Positions 10,910-24,502 are shown, counted from the stretch's first letter. The stretch: 64,000 nucleotides of DNA from Apophysomyces variabilis (GCA_002749535.1 MZZL01000085.1:36079-100078); one strand, 5' to 3'. The notes: generated by a model not told the origin, from the letters alone. Translations and numbers: made by a program.

Positions 10910-10982
10910 TGGAGAAGCCGCGCATCGATCGCGGTGCCTCTCGCATGCTAAGCGAGCGCTCTACCATTTGAGCTACATCCCC
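10910..10982 (-). tRNA. tRNA-Ala (anticodon AGC)
   Basis: Read on the minus strand, 73 nt fold into a full cloverleaf: D arm GCTC/GAGC, anticodon arm CTCGC-TTAGCAT-GCGAG with anticodon AGC, and T arm CCGCG/CGCGG with a 7-nt loop ATCGATG. The acceptor has the G3:U70 wobble pair, the known identity element of alanine tRNAs, and discriminator A73. The internal promoter matches the A box (TAGCTCAAATGG) and B box (GATCGATGC). There is no intron. A U6-U67 mismatch in the acceptor stem is unusual and could lower function. Confidence 0.93.
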
Positions 10983-11206
10983 ATCTGTCACAGTTCCTGA
11001 ACATCTTCATATATCTGTCCTTGAGGATATGTTTGATGAACACTAGCATCAATTGTTAAAAAAACAAAAAAACAAAAAATTAAAAAATTCTATTTTCTCT
11101 CTATCTTTCTCTTCTTCTTCCACTATAGCTTGTAGCTTTATTGACTTTGTTCTGTAGTTGTATACTTATTATAAATATATAAATATTATATTAAATATTT
11201 TATAAG
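10983..11206. other. A+T-rich spacer, no gene seen
   Basis: It holds an A-rich run near 11059 and C/T-rich tracts. No coding or RNA feature was recognised. Confidence 0.6.
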
Positions 11207-14200
11207 TAAAGTTCACCACTTAACTTGTTAGTTAATAACTTAAGTTGATATAAAACCTAACTTAAGTTAACTCAACTTAAATTATTTTTAACTTGAGTTA
11301 ATTTGAGTTAGTGTAAAAAATGACTCAAGTTAACTCGAGTTAAATTGTTTATTTAGTAGTAAAAAAAGAGGGTAACTACAAAGTTTATTAACTAAAGTAA
11401 TAGACCATATTATTTTTATTTTAGTTCTAAATAAAAGAATGAAGATATTGTCACTGGTTTAGTTTAATAAGCAAACAGATTTTATTGTATGATATTATAG
11501 TAATTAGTTTAACTATCAATGATCTTAAAATAGATATGCAATAACACAACTACTGGTTAAGCAGTAAGGTGTATATAATGTCAAAGGTTTTATAGAAATG
11601 TAATTTGGTAATGTGTGCGTGTTTATACATTATTAATATTTTGTACAAGTATAAAAGAGTTGAGTAGTTAGATTTTTTTTTATAAAAAGGAAAAGCATAG
11701 AATGAGTGTCAATTAGGAATGGTAAAAAACTTATATTCAAACATAAAAAAAAAGAAATGGATAAAGTTATTTATTCTGGCAGTATATACTGCATCTAGCT
11801 GATTGAAAATTTAACTAGTCTGATGTATTTAAATAGTACAATCTATTTTTCTCTGGGTGCATCAGGAAATAGAATGAGTAATAGTGTATAAAAAGGCTAT
11901 AGAATAGATAGTAATAAAAGCTAGAAAGTGTTCATCCACCAATTTATAAAAGTTTTCTCATTAGTAACTGTCATAACTAGCCTTAACAGCAAGTTTATAC
12001 TGTATAAGCTTTAAGAGTACAAAGTTAGTTTATTGCCTTAGTAATATAGTTTGATTATACTTACTTTATTATGATTCAAAGACAGTGGGCTAAAGTAATC
12101 ACTTTTATGCTAAGGAATTTAACTTCTTGTTGAAGTATGAAAGTGTTATTCACAATTGATTGAAAGATAGTGAGCTGAAGCAATTGATCTTATGCTGAGA
12201 AATTTAACTTTTTGTTAAAGTATGAAGGTGTTATTCATAACCAATTAAAAGACAGCAGACTAAAGTTATTGTTCTCTGCTGGTAATTAAATTTTATGCTG
12301 AGGCATTAACTTCTCAGTATATGATTAACTCCTTTCTAGCAATGAATTATTTTCTAAATGATTTAACTTCCATTAGACAATTGGTGTCTTATTAAGCCTA
12401 AGATCTTACTGTATAACTAATCTTTTACATAAGAATTAATGTCAGCAATTGATAGTAAAAGATATAAATACAAGCTAATTAAAAAGATGTTTATATCATT
12501 TACTGTGATCAATTATATTTATCTTTATCCTTTTTATTTATTATAAACTTTTAATCTCAGTCTTCTATATTTATCCAAGGTTCTTCTAGCGCCTAGGTAT
12601 ATTGCTTTATCTATATATTCTATATAATTCTTACTATTCTGTAATCTTACTTTATAGTATGCTAAAGATATTGATATGAATATCAGATCCTTGCCATTGC
12701 TTCATTGTGCAGAATCATCCATATCTCTGGTTTTGGAAGATAACAATGAAACTGAGTCTATTACTTAAGAATCCATTGCTGGTAAATCTTTAGTATCAGT
12801 TGATGCTAGTTCTCAATCAGAGAAAAAAAGGAAGACCAACTTTAGCTGGATCTATGCAAATGGATAGGTGATCATTAACAGGAAAGAGAACAAGATCCAC
12901 TGCTAGTTTAAGTTCTCTAACAGCAGCCTATATGATTACGCCATTGAATATATTGGCAGAACCACTTCCAATATGATTAGACATCTGAAGAATAAGCACA
13001 AGATCAATGAAGATACTCCTTATGAAGGCTGTCATAGTTCAGTGATAAAAATTGACACTATATTGTAATCCATCAACCAACAAGCTATCAAGTTCTATAT
13101 AGAAGTGTTTTGTCAACTTTTGCTAGAAAATATGATTGCAACAGCCTCTCCATTTTCATCATCAAATCATTTCACACTTTAGCAGCTATTATATCTTGCT
13201 TGATGTGCACCCTCTGAATCTGCTCTTACTTTGCCTAGTTCATCTATGGCTCATCGTGATCTGATGAAATACTTTGACATGATGGAGGATTGGGTAATTG
13301 CAATGTTGGATGAAGAACCATATATCAGCTATACTCTAGATGTATGGACTAACAATTACCTTGTTGCCTTTCTCAGTGTTATGGCCTATTGGATTACTAG
13401 TGATTGGAAGCAGAAGTCTATTGTAATTGGATTTGAACCAATTCAGGGCACCCACTCTGCATCAAATTTGGCAGATGTGTTTTTAAAGGTTCTTGATTGC
13501 ATGCGTACAAAATTAAAATTGTTCTTCATCACAACAGACAATGCGTCTATGATGCTTGCCATGGCAAGAGAAATAGAGCAATGACTTGGTCAGAATATTT
13601 TCAATGCGGCAGAAAACTATATACCATGTATCAGACACATTATCAACCTGGTTGTGCAGACAGTAATCAAGGATGGATTAAAGGCAGAAGCTCCAGTTGA
13701 TGGTGAAAGTGATGCTGCATTTAACACAGACAGGCCTGTTTATGAAGGAGATAATCCTATTGGTAAGTTTATTCCCACCAAAGCCAAACTGTTTCCTTAC
13801 TGTCCTTTTCAATTATGTGTAGGTGAAATTCTGAATCGTCTCAGAAAAGGAATTGTGAAAATGCGCTCATCTTCTCAATGGCGTAAACTGTTCCATAGAT
13901 GTGTTTGCATGAATAATGGTGACAATGCAAATGGAAACAGCAAAATGGAACTGGCCATTGACGTTAGAATTTGATGGAACTCAACACTGAAGATGATTGA
14001 GACAGCATTAGAACTTTGACATGCTTATGACTCTATATGCAGCTTACTTCCCAACGAGCTTCAACAGTTTGCGCTTTCTCCTAGTGATTGGGAACATATG
14101 CAAGAGCTCTGGGAATTCCTAAAACTGTTTGAATATTTCACCAAGCTTTTGTCCACTTCGCATTACCCATCTATCAATTATACCATCCTCGCATATAACA

Positions 14201-15480
14201 AGCTGTTCGATCATGTAGATGATTATGCAGAAAAAAGCCTAACTGTGGTAAGGAATTTCTATTGAATGTACAAGGAGTTTTATCATTAATTTGTGCACTT
14301 CATTGTTATATAGAGCCCAATGTTACGTAATGGCACCAAACTTGCCTTTGAGAAGATGTGCAAGTATTACTCTAAGACTGAGGCAGCACTGTATGCTATC
14401 AGTACAGTGATGGATCCTAGAACAAAGGATGAATACTGGAAGGAGAACGGCTAGGAGGAAGAATACATTGTATCATCTATGCGTCAAGTGCGCCAGGTCT
14501 GGGACAATTACTTCAAGTCTCAGGAGCCAAGTAGCAATTTGCAACAGCTGGTCCCTGACACATTCAAACTATTCTACACAAAGCGATCAAAAGATGAGCT
14601 TGAGGTGTACCTTGCAGAAAGTACAAGCACTGATAACATGGATGTTCTTGAGTATTGGAAGCATCACACCATTGAGTGGGCATCTTAGCGCAGATGGCAA
14701 GATGATATTTGGCTATTCTGGCGTCTTCAGTACCATCAGAGTATTGTTTTTCGCAGGCGAAGTTTTTCATTCCCTTTGAGCATAATCGTCTAAACCCTGA
14801 CACTGTTAAGGAGCTGGTATTGAGCAATTCATGGCAGTGATCGCTTTCCTAGAGAATACTTAGTAACTCATATATATATATAATAAACCCATCTTTCACC
14901 CGCCTTGAAACATTCTGTGCCATAAAAGAGAATGGAACTTTTTTTTCACAACATATCTTTTTTATGTGTCAGAGCAATGACATCTTTTCTTCGCTGTAAC
15001 GTTTGTGCTTTTTCTTCTTTTCTCTATTCTTGCTTTACTCTTACTTTCCTTAAAAACTTGACAAAGCATGCCTCATCTCTATATATTAGAAGCAATAACA
15101 GAAGTTTTTTTACTCTTGTCTATGGCTCGTATTACTTTTAAGACAGACCTTATATGCAATTACTCCATTATGGCAATCCCAATAAAAACGTCTAAAACTT
15201 ACACAACACTGCGCTTAAACCTTTCCATTCAACTGAACCAAAATTAGAAATGTAGTTAAAACTTCATGCACATTTCTACAGGTCAAAATCAGTTAATGTA
15301 ACTTCCCAATGCTGCATTGTTATATATGCTCTTAAGATCTCTTTTTGCTTAAATAATGTTCCACTTGACTCAAATTGACTTGTAACTTGAGTCAAGTCAA
15401 CTTGAGTTAAAAGTTTATTCAAGTCAAGTCAACTCGAGTTAATGCTTGACTTGAGTCAACTTGACTTGTGATAAACCCTA
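11207..15480 (+). mobile_element. hAT-A: decayed hAT transposon
   Basis: About 4.27 kb around a transposase relic related to that of hAT-C. Proposed ends are imperfect inverted repeats: TAAAGTTCACCAC at the left and, inverted at the right, TAGGGTTTATCAC, differing only by transitions. Inside both ends are dense AACTTGAGTTAA/CAAGTCAACTCGAG palindromic repeats (11213-11350 and 15360-15475), which look like subterminal transposase-binding repeats. No 8-bp target duplication is visible (TTTATAAG versus ATTGGGAT), so the exact ends are uncertain. Confidence 0.65.
12712..14840 (+). pseudogene. hAT transposase relic (hAT-A)
   Basis: The translated pieces follow the hAT-C transposase in order. The N-terminal part (ESSISLVLEDN, FSWIYANG) leads into a BED-like region. 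The catalytic core is at 13231-13584 (YTLDVWTNNYLVAFL, SDWKQKSIVIGFEPI, TTDNASMMLAMARE). A block at 13654-13974 reaches the conserved WNST motif. The C-terminal dimerisation region is near 14640-14690 (DVLEYWKHHT). Many stops and frameshifts break it. hAT transposases cut and paste DNA through an RNase H-like DDE core. It cannot make protein, but may still be recognised by a related transposase if its ends survive. Confidence 0.8.
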
Positions 15481-16400
15481 ATTGGGATAGATATCTTTCA
15501 AGAGAGATTGGCTTGAAGTAATTTGATGATATAAATTTAATAGTTGTATCCTGGATTGTCTAGCAAAAATCTCAAGTCATCTAAAAAAATAGATAATGAT
15601 GTCTCATATTACCTCTTCACTTTATCTTTAACAAAATTAAGTCTGTCTAATTTTTAATCTCAGATCGTCCAATAAAAATTTGAAATTGTCTCATTTTCAG
15701 GTTAAAATACTGTAGTTTATTTGTATATAAAACTTTTAACGCAAAGTTTATACTTTCTGATAACATAGTAAAATTGTGTTTTTTATATTTTTATATAAAG
15801 GTTTATATTGACAGTTGTAAAAGTGAAATAAGACTTGCATTCACCCTGTTATATTGTTCATATATGCAAGTAAAGAAGAGGTAGTGTTGGGGATAATTGC
15901 ATTAGTATAAAAATGGATCCCAGCTTTTTAAGTGGAGTACAGTCTTGCATATAATTCATAGGTAGCATTTATAATTATAAAGTGTGAAGGAAGGTGAAGG
16001 TTTTCTAGTCTTTGTATGTTATTTGACTGGTCCTATAATATAAGAAATGGTGAAACTTCAATAATTTCAGTATATTTCACAGCAACAGTATTACATTTTA
16101 TACACTTATAAGTTTTCTTATTTTGTAGTTTCATCATAAACCAGGAAGCAAATCTGTCACTGGGGATTTCTTCTCCTTTCTTTCTTTCTCTGATGTCATA
16201 AAGGTTGAGATATTGCATAGATTGATAATGAACGTCTTTAAGTGATTGTATTGAGGGTGTGCAGTTGCATAATATCTGTTTATAGGATTAAATTGCAAAT
16301 AATAACTGGAATGAGATGGAAGTTTTACTTAGAAGATCCTCTATGAATTTAATAATATCGCTTATCATAAGCTTAAACTTTGTGTTGTCCTATATAAACT
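15481..16400. other. A+T-rich spacer, no gene seen
   Basis: No recognisable gene or repeat. It may contain the undetected end of the transposase-like element to the right. Confidence 0.5.
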
Positions 16401-16401
16401 G

Positions 16402-18472
16402 CTAAAATATGTTTGAGGCGTTGACATAGCAGTTGTCATCATTTTTCGCATATAAGATATATACATTGTACAGCGTGTTGTCAAATATATTTTCCTTGTC
16501 AAAATGGGAAGAAACCTTTTTAAGATACAGAAGGACTGCCAACATTAACATCTTGAAAGGAGCGTCAATATAGCATGACATATCCCTATTGGGATTAAGT
16601 GCCATTGCCAATTTGTTGCTATCTAGAAGCAGGTAAACTGGTTCTAGTTCCTCTTCTAAAACAAAAAATGGCGAACAATGGCATATTATATTGATTGGTT
16701 TAACTATTACTAAAAGTATAAGTGTTAATAGACATATATTAATGGGTTTACTATTCAAGTTTTATCCTGTTACCTGTCTTAAGATGTTTGATGCTATCTG
16801 AAGGATGCTTCCAAACATGAGTAGAGACCTTGGCTGTTTTTGTTTTTAATATTTTTGATTTTTCTGATGTTTTTGGTTTTTTTAACGTTTCTGATGTTTC
16901 TAATATTTTTATGGTTTTTTGACACTTAGAATTAGGTTGCTGTGGCTCATCATAATTGCGTCTACATTCTGAAGTAATGTTACACTTTGGCTCCCTTTTA
17001 CCATAATAAAGTGAAAACCCATTTGCATAACTGTAAAACACTGCTTTGCTATTCTGCATATAGGTGAGGATGGCTCTGACATTGGGAACTAATCCCCTTT
17101 TCCTTCTAACAATGTGGTATAAATCATTATGGTATAATTCAATACTATTGGTTGTCCTTGTTGGGTAATCTAGAAGCTCATTACTTATTTGTGATTTTGA
17201 GCAAAAGATCATGCTCCACACAGATCTTCTATTCTAAAATTTCAATCACTGCATGGCTTCAGGAAATTGCATCTTAAGCTGGTTGCATACAGGTTAGTAT
17301 ATATCTTTGTTGTTTGTTAAAGAAAGCAGGCTGCATAGACTTTTGAATGTTTTTTTCTTATCCTTTGCAATGAGATCATGCAACTTAGCAACTTTATCCA
17401 CTTTTTGCATGTAATGAGTGAAGCATCCTTTCAGATACTTCAGCTCATTGTTTCTCTTGATAAGTTTGCTGTATGCTATGTGAAATTCTTTGATTTGGGC
17501 AGTTGAAAAGTCCATGACTATACCAAGGAAATCATTGTTAAAATTAATGCCAAAGGTCAAAAAAAAGGAGGAAAAATAGCTGTCAAAAGTGTGAGAGCGT
17601 ATGTTTTTAATTATAGCAGCAAATATCAAAACATGATGACTAAGCTTTTTTGAGTATATAACAGAAGAGTAAAGATGATAGCCATTAAAGACACTAAAGG
17701 TTACATCTGTAAGAACAGGATGTACTTTAAAATCTATGAAGTCATTAGCAGAAGGCAAATGCATAGCAATTAATATATTCCTTTTCAGCAACCTGCATTC
17801 AGCAAAATATCCATCAAAATCTTACTAGAAGTTATATAGATCTTCAATAGATGATTTTTATGAACTTTTAAGTCTATGCTTCTTCAATATCTTACTATAA
17901 AGATATCTGGTTTGGTCTATATTCTATAGACTCTGATCAATGTTGCAGACAAGTATTGTATATACTCTCTGATAGTGACTAATAACCAACCCTTTAGAAA
18001 TAATATTAGGGCAGGATATAACTAGCTCCTCAAGCCGCTGTTGGTTCACTGCATAAAGATGTTTAACTTCATATTTTTCATAAGTATGAAGGTTTTCTCC
18101 AGCAGCGTTTCCAGGGTACATGTAGTACTTATCATCCTGAAATTTGAAATGTACTCTTGCTTTGCATATATTATAGATCAGAGGGCTCCTGCATTCAAGA
18201 CACCCTTTTTTGCATTGGGCTTTAATGTATCTGTCAGTAGTTTTTGGTCTAATATCAACTATCTGGAGCTGGCAGATAAAATTTATGCAGCAAACTAAGC
18301 CTAAACACGTCTTCATCAACATACAGCTGCCATCAGAACAGCCATAGCTATTTTGACATTTCAGGCTCCATCCAATGTCAATGTTCTTTATATCATAAAC
18401 CTCTTCCTCATTACAGAGAAATGGAATACTCAGGCGAGTATTACCTTCAGGAAAATGGGAGAAAGTTTGCAT
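16402..18472 (-). pseudogene. Decayed transposase-like gene, possibly MULE with Cys-rich DNA-binding domain
   Basis: Four minus-strand open pieces lie in a row: 18472-17924, 17791-17294, 17221-16751 and 16758-16402. The first is Cys-rich (about twelve Cys, with CKKGCLECR and a later PGNAAGENLH), similar in layout to WRKY/GCM1-type zinc fingers often found at the N-terminus of Mutator-like transposases. The third contains TRTTNSIELYHNDLYHIVRRKRG, like the region after the catalytic core of such transposases where a host substrate name is unknown, and ends in a K/T-rich tail. No terminal inverted repeats were found. The family assignment is an inference and could be wrong; a mobile origin is likely. 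Confidence 0.4.
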
Positions 18473-18975
18473 TTGTTAGAAAGACATTGCAATAAATAAA
18501 CAGATTGTAGAATAAGAATAGCAAATATCTAAGGTATATCACAAATAGCTACTTTAGTAGATGTACAAAGCATTTCCTATTATAGAACTATCTCTACAAT
18601 TCCCCTTTTCTAGAGGATACCTCTAGCCTTAGGGTACCTTCAATTTACTGGCATCCATTTAAGATGCAGTTTGCCTGCTCTACAATTACAAGATCATTAA
18701 TAGACTAAATTAGAAAATCTTTGTTAAGATAGTATTTAGAATATTAATAATATTATTATTTAATTCTAAAATCTTATTACTCTAGTAGATAAAAAAGAAA
18801 AAACCTTTTTAATATAAATGTTTTTGTAAGCAATCCATTCAGAGCTAATATATAAAATAGAATAAAAAGGTTTATTAAAGAACTTAGAAGAAGCTATTAC
18901 TTAGGCTTAGGACTTGTAACTAGGCTAGGATATCCTGGAACCCAGCTTATATATTACTAGATTGCTAGGCATTAG
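18473..18975. other. A+T-rich spacer left of E4, no gene seen
   Basis: No coding feature. It ends in ATTAG, the target site of E4. CTAG-rich sequence occurs on both sides of E4. Confidence 0.5.
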
Positions 18976-19328
18976 TGTCATATCCATAGCTATAATGGAT
19001 ACTCTCACTACTCCGATTATGTCTAAATAGGGAAGATAGACTTTAAACATGGACTTATATAATATAGGATTAAGCAATCTTAACTCAGCTCCTTAATACA
19101 ATAAACAATGCTGAGCTTCTATGATCTGCTATGGAGAAGTCTCTCTATTATAGAAGGCAATTACAAATCACTTAATACAAAACATAGTTCATAATTACAG
19201 TCCTGTCCATCTAGACCCACAGACATTTTAGTATAAAAGAGTAATGTTTTTATTTGAATAAAGATTATCCTACATTGAGTCTCGCATATATTGCTTGTCT
19301 CTTTTTTCTTATCAGATAAAACATTACA
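18976..19328 (+). repeat. E4 5' LTR (353 bp)
   Basis: It is a direct repeat of 24503-24855. It carries AGTATAAAAGAG (TATA-like) and GAATAAAGA (polyadenylation-like) motifs near its end. Confidence 0.94.
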
Positions 19329-19352
19329 TTTTTTTATGTGAATTCTCGAATC

Positions 19353-22300
19353 ATGTCTCAATCTAACATACCTGCTACTGGTTTCTCTGGTTCTTCTGGT
19401 TCCTCTGGTCCTCCTGGTATCCCCAACTTACCTGCAATGTCCGTTGACTTGCAACTGAGCAATGTTTCCTCTCTTTCAGGTTCTGAGGCTGGTTCAGTGT
19501 CTACTTCTAGTAGCATTGACTGCAAAAAAGAGGCCATTGAACAAATGTCAGAAAGGTTGGCTACTTTGGCTGAATGCTTGGCTATGGATCTTCCTACTGA
19601 AGAGCTTGCTGCTATTCATGAACAGTATGAGCAACTCAATAAAAATCTCGAGATGGTATTGTCTACTTACTGCTAGTTAATGAAAAAGCCCAAAACTACT
19701 ACAGCATATACCACTGTCCCCATCTCTCATACCATGGTTCTGCCTGGTGACTTACCTTTGTTTCAATAGTCTGCCAATGTTATTGATTCCAAGAAGACAG
19801 TCTTTGAAACTGTGGAAGAATGTCTTGACCAGTTTGAGGACGTAGTCCAGTCCTATCATCAGAGCATGGATGACAACTGGCACCTTCTCCTTCCTCATAT
19901 GTTGTCACCAGAACAACATTCCTGGTTTGACGCCCATTTACATCCATATTCAGAAAGACCCTGGTCCTTTGCATGCAAGGTCATTATAAAGAAATATGGT
20001 ATCAACGATGCCAAGCGCCAAGCCCAATGAAGCAAGGATCTGGTCAATTTGACCATGTTGAAAGATGAATCAGTCGATAGATACACAGACAAATTCCATT
20101 GCATCCGTCATGAAGCTGGTTGAGAAAACGACTGCAAGTCTGCTGCCATTTATATCAACTCTCTCATTCTGGAACTCGCCCACCATGTTTGGCTTGCGCA
20201 AGTGAACATGCCCTCAGAGCAACGGAGTAATGTTGACTATGCCACTGCCATTGCCTACTCCTTATATGGGAAGGTTGTACTCTCTTATCACAGTTATGAA
20301 TCTCACAATGTGGTCATGTCTGGTCTGTTTGATGCTCGCCCTGGTGTGGTCATTGCTTCCTCATCCTCTTCTTCTGGTCCTTCCAGGTCATTGGATGTCA
20401 GTGGCAAGCAATGCAAATCTGTCTGCAAATACTGCTGCATGCACGGCAAGGGCAAACATTCATCTGAGGAATGCCAAGGTATCATTGACTTGCTGAAAAG
20501 CAAAGGTGGCCAGGTTCAAAAACCCTCAGGCAACGATCAGCACGCCAGTTCTCATGGTTCTGACAAACACAAAATGTGTTTCAAGTGCGATGCTTTGTGG
20601 TCTCTGGGCCATTCTTGTGGAAAAGGCAAAATGTTGGCAATTTGCTCAGCCACTCTGGCCAAAAAGGATGACGTTGACTTCGCTGCCACATCCACTTCCA
20701 CCTCTGCTCTGACTGCTATAGAAGACGTGGTGATGGAAGAATCTGACCTAAACAACGCGTTTTACAATGCATGCACTATGTATAAGTCAACACATGTAAA
20801 AGATCTCTGTCTAGCACAAAACACTAATACTTTCTTTGTACCAATTGTCATACAGGATGAACCCTTGTGGGCTTTCATTGACACTGGCGCTACTTTCAGT
20901 GCTGTCTCCCCTTCTGTTTGCTGCCGCCTTTCATTGGTTGTGACACCTTGCTCTGGCAAGATTAGTCTGGCTTCTGCAGGAGCTTTTGTTGATAGAATTG
21001 GTACAACAAAGAAAATAAAAGTTGTTCACAATAGAAAAACTGTCTTCCATTCTTTTGATGTGTTTGAATTAAATGAGAACGCCGATGTTTCCATTGGCAC
21101 AGATCTTATGCCTCACCTTAGTATTTATCTTATAGGATTAGCTCCTTGCTGGCACAAATCTGGATTACCTCAATCACCTGAGCCTATTGATCAGATAGAG
21201 CCCAACAATTCACTTGTTGGTTCCCTTCATGATCAACAAACGTTTCAGAAATCCATTCAACCTCATCTTAAAGCAAACAGTCTTATTTCCAAGACTTCAT
21301 TCTGCACCATGCCAGAATCAGTTATCCGCTTAGACACTCCTACAGGCAAAACTGCTTATCGCCGTCAATATCCTTTGCCACAAATTCTGACTCCTATTAT
21401 ACAGGAGCAAATTGACAAATGGCTCAATGATGGTATCATTACATATGCACCCATCAACATAGAATGGAACAGTCCTGACGTATAAAACGAAAATAACAGT
21501 ACGCTAAGAATAAGCGAGACTGAAAAAGATGTTCTTTATTTCATGAATAACTGTTCTCTTCAAATATCTTTAGAAACACATATGGGTAAAAGCGGGTTGG
21601 GGTAGTTACTAATATCTTTTGTAAACTCTGTATGATCAGTAATGACATGTTAATCTTCTGTCTTTTGATATTCTGTGTCTGCTAGGGTCCCAGCAACAGA
21701 TGAATAGATTATGAAGATGTTAGTGTAACCTGATCCATACAGGCATTATAGCCGATATGTTCACTGACAGTTTAGACCTGATGTTTTATCCACTGAATAT
21801 AGTGATGTAATCATGTCAGATATGACAAGTCCGTTGACATTTGCTCCTAAGAAGGACGCTCAGGGCAATTATACAGGTCGACGTCCATATCTTGATCCAT
21901 GACACATTAACAACCTCTTGCCTGACGATCGTTTCCTGTTACCTCTTATCCGAGAGATTTTTCAGAAGCTTTCTGATGCTACCATATTCACTACATTGGA
22001 TTTGAAAAACGCTTTTCACCAGTTTAAGATTTATAAACCACATTAACACAAAACCGCTTTTACTTTTAATGGCATCCAATACATGTTTAAAGGCTGTTCT
22101 TTTGGATTGAAACCAATCTCTTCCAAATTCCAAAGAGTCATGAACCTCTTGTACAAGGATACACCATTCGTCTTAACCTTTGTTGACGACATTATTGTCT
22201 TCTCAAAATCACTTGAGGAACATACTATACACGTTCAACAAGCTATTCAAAAACTTATGAACGTCAATCTCATACTAAATCCAGACAAATGTCATTTTGC

Positions 22301-24329
22301 ACAACAGTCTATCCACTTACTGGGATTTTGCCTTAGTGTACAAGGCGTTTCACTGGACCTGCGCAAGGTCACAAATGTTGAACAATGGCCACAGCCCAAA
22401 ACAGGCAAAGATATCCAACGCTTTCTAGAGCTTGTCAATTACTTCAGAGAACATATCCCTTTAATCTCTACACTTACTGCACCGTTGGACCAATTACATA
22501 ACGCTGGTAAACTAGATCATCTTTGGACCAATAAACAGCAAGAGTCTTTTCTCAAAGTCAAACATGCGCTACAACATGCACCTGTACTTAGCCCAGCTGA
22601 TACATCCTATCCTTTCTGTGTTGCTACTGACGCATCCAACGTGGAAATTGGCGCCGTGCTTTACCAGGTCATTAACGGCCATTATCACTACATTGGTTTC
22701 ATGGCTCATTCATTATCTAAATCTGAATGCAACTATTCTATGACCAAATGTGAACTTTTGACTATTGTATATGCTTTTACAAAGTTCTACCAATTTTTAT
22801 AGGGTCGTCATTTCACTTTGTTTACTGACCACAAAGCATTGGTCTATTTACACATGCAACCCATCGCTAGCCTGATGATGATCAATTGGTTAGACACCAT
22901 TTGTGACTATCATTGCACTATCGTGCATCATCCTGGGGTAAAAAACGTTTTGCCCAATGCTTTATCTCGCCTTTTTGACCCTGCAAAAATGCTGGTAGAG
23001 GGTAATACAGTCAAAACGCCTACAACTGAACAGAAATACCTGTCACATAAAGCACAACTTGACTACATCACACTGCCTGAAACAGAACGTGCTAATATTA
23101 TATTGCAAGCACACCTGAACGGTCATTTTGGCGCAGAAGCAATCGTTAACGCAATCCATAGTAATGGAATGCATTGGGAAAATCTTAAACGCGATGCTCT
23201 TAATGCTGTCGCCAGTTGTCCAGAATGTCAGCGCTTCAATATTGCTAAATATGGTTATCATCCATTACGCAGTATTACAGCTAATGCACCCAGAGATCAC
23301 TGGGCAATCGACCTGGGTAATTTAAACATTACTAGCAACAACAGTAATAATTATATCTTAGTCATGGTTGACATATTTACTCACTTTTATATTTTATGAG
23401 TGATACCTGACAAAACTGCACTCACAATTGCCAAACAACTCATTTATGTCTTTTGTGACTACGGCTTTCCCAAAGTCTTACAGTCTGATAACAGTACTGA
23501 GTTTGTTAATAAAATTTGTTCATTGCTTGTCAAGCATTCAGGGATCAATCACAGACTGGTTATACCTTATCACCCACATGCTAACGGCATAGCAGAAAAA
23601 TGGGTTCATATAACCAAAGAAGTAGTGGTCAAACGCCTTCAAGGAGCAAAACAGGATTGGGATCTTTATGTACCTAGTGCACAACTGGCCATCAATACAA
23701 AACATGCCAAGCTGCACAAGACACAGCCCTTTGCACTCATATTTGCAAGAAAATCTAACGTGCTAATAGATCACAGGGAAGTTGAAACTGGTGACGCCTC
23801 TTTGAACTCCAAAGATACAAAGGCACTCCATAAACGCCTTAAGGAAATGGAGGACGTTGTCATACCAGCTATACGCAAACGCACTAAGGCAATACAGGCA
23901 GCCCAACAAGGCAAATTCGCAGATAACCATCATATCATCCAATTTCCTATTGGTAGCAAAGTCATGATCAAAAACATATCCTGCAAATCTAAAATGGATT
24001 ATCACTATGAAGGGCCATTCACGGTACATGGCAAGAACAAAGGAGGCAGCTATGTGCTGGTAAATGAAACAGGTGCACTGCTCGCCCGTAATATTCCTCC
24101 TTTATACATTAAAATGATTTCCCAAGACTCAGTGGTATTATCGGACAATATTTATGAAGTTCAAGCTATACTGGATCACAAAGGTAAAAATGGCAACTAC
24201 CTTTACAGAGTATGATGGAAGAATTACACTGAGGAAGATGACACTTGGGAACCTCCTAAACACTTTAACGATCCATCATTAATTGATAAATATTGGCAAA
24301 GATGGAATATGAACGTTAAGCGCAAATAG
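19353..24329 (+). pseudogene. gag-pol: E4 gag-pol, single frame with point stops and a solo LTR insert
   Basis: ATG 19353 to TAG 24329 stays in one frame; the 357 bp added by the solo LTR and its duplicated site are a multiple of three. Gag: Ser/Gly-rich start, capsid-like block near 19812-20030, variant knuckle CFKCDALWSLGHSC at 20577-20618. Protease: FIDTGATFSAVS near 20875. RT: LDLKNAFHQFKI, then LTFVDDIIVFS near 22180. RNase H: ATDASNVEIGAVLYQ and FTDHKALVYL. Integrase: HLNGH/CPEC zinc region, AIDLGNLN, LQSDNSTEF, NGIAEKW, then YEGPFTV (GPY/F). The chromodomain is at about 24150-24290 (WKNYTEEDDTWEPPKHF). Stops include TAG 19674, TGA at conserved Arg sites (LDP-stop-HIN, YRV-stop-WKNY), TAA for Gln and TAG before GRHFTLFTDH. 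The chromodomain would target heterochromatin. Confidence 0.92.
21476..21827 (-). repeat. Solo LTR inserted in E4 RT (352 bp)
   Basis: It runs TGACG...ATGACA on the plus strand and is flanked by AGTCC at 21471-21475 and 21828-21832, a perfect 5-bp target duplication. In minus orientation it starts TGTCATATCTG and ends with an AATAAAGA-like stretch, as LTRs of this lineage do, so I place it on the minus strand. Removing it restores an uninterrupted RT codon series around WNSP. Confidence 0.85.
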
Positions 24330-24502
24330 ACCCAAGTTCCAATGAGGTCTTCTAAATGCAAACACACTTAGGCAAGTCTTTTCCCTACTTTTTTCCCACT
24401 GGGTTTTTTCAAAAGGGTTTTTATTGACAACGCCGTTCAGTAGTTGCTACACTACTTACAAGTGCTTCTACCAATCGGTTGTTCCAACCTAGTAGGGGGT
24501 AA

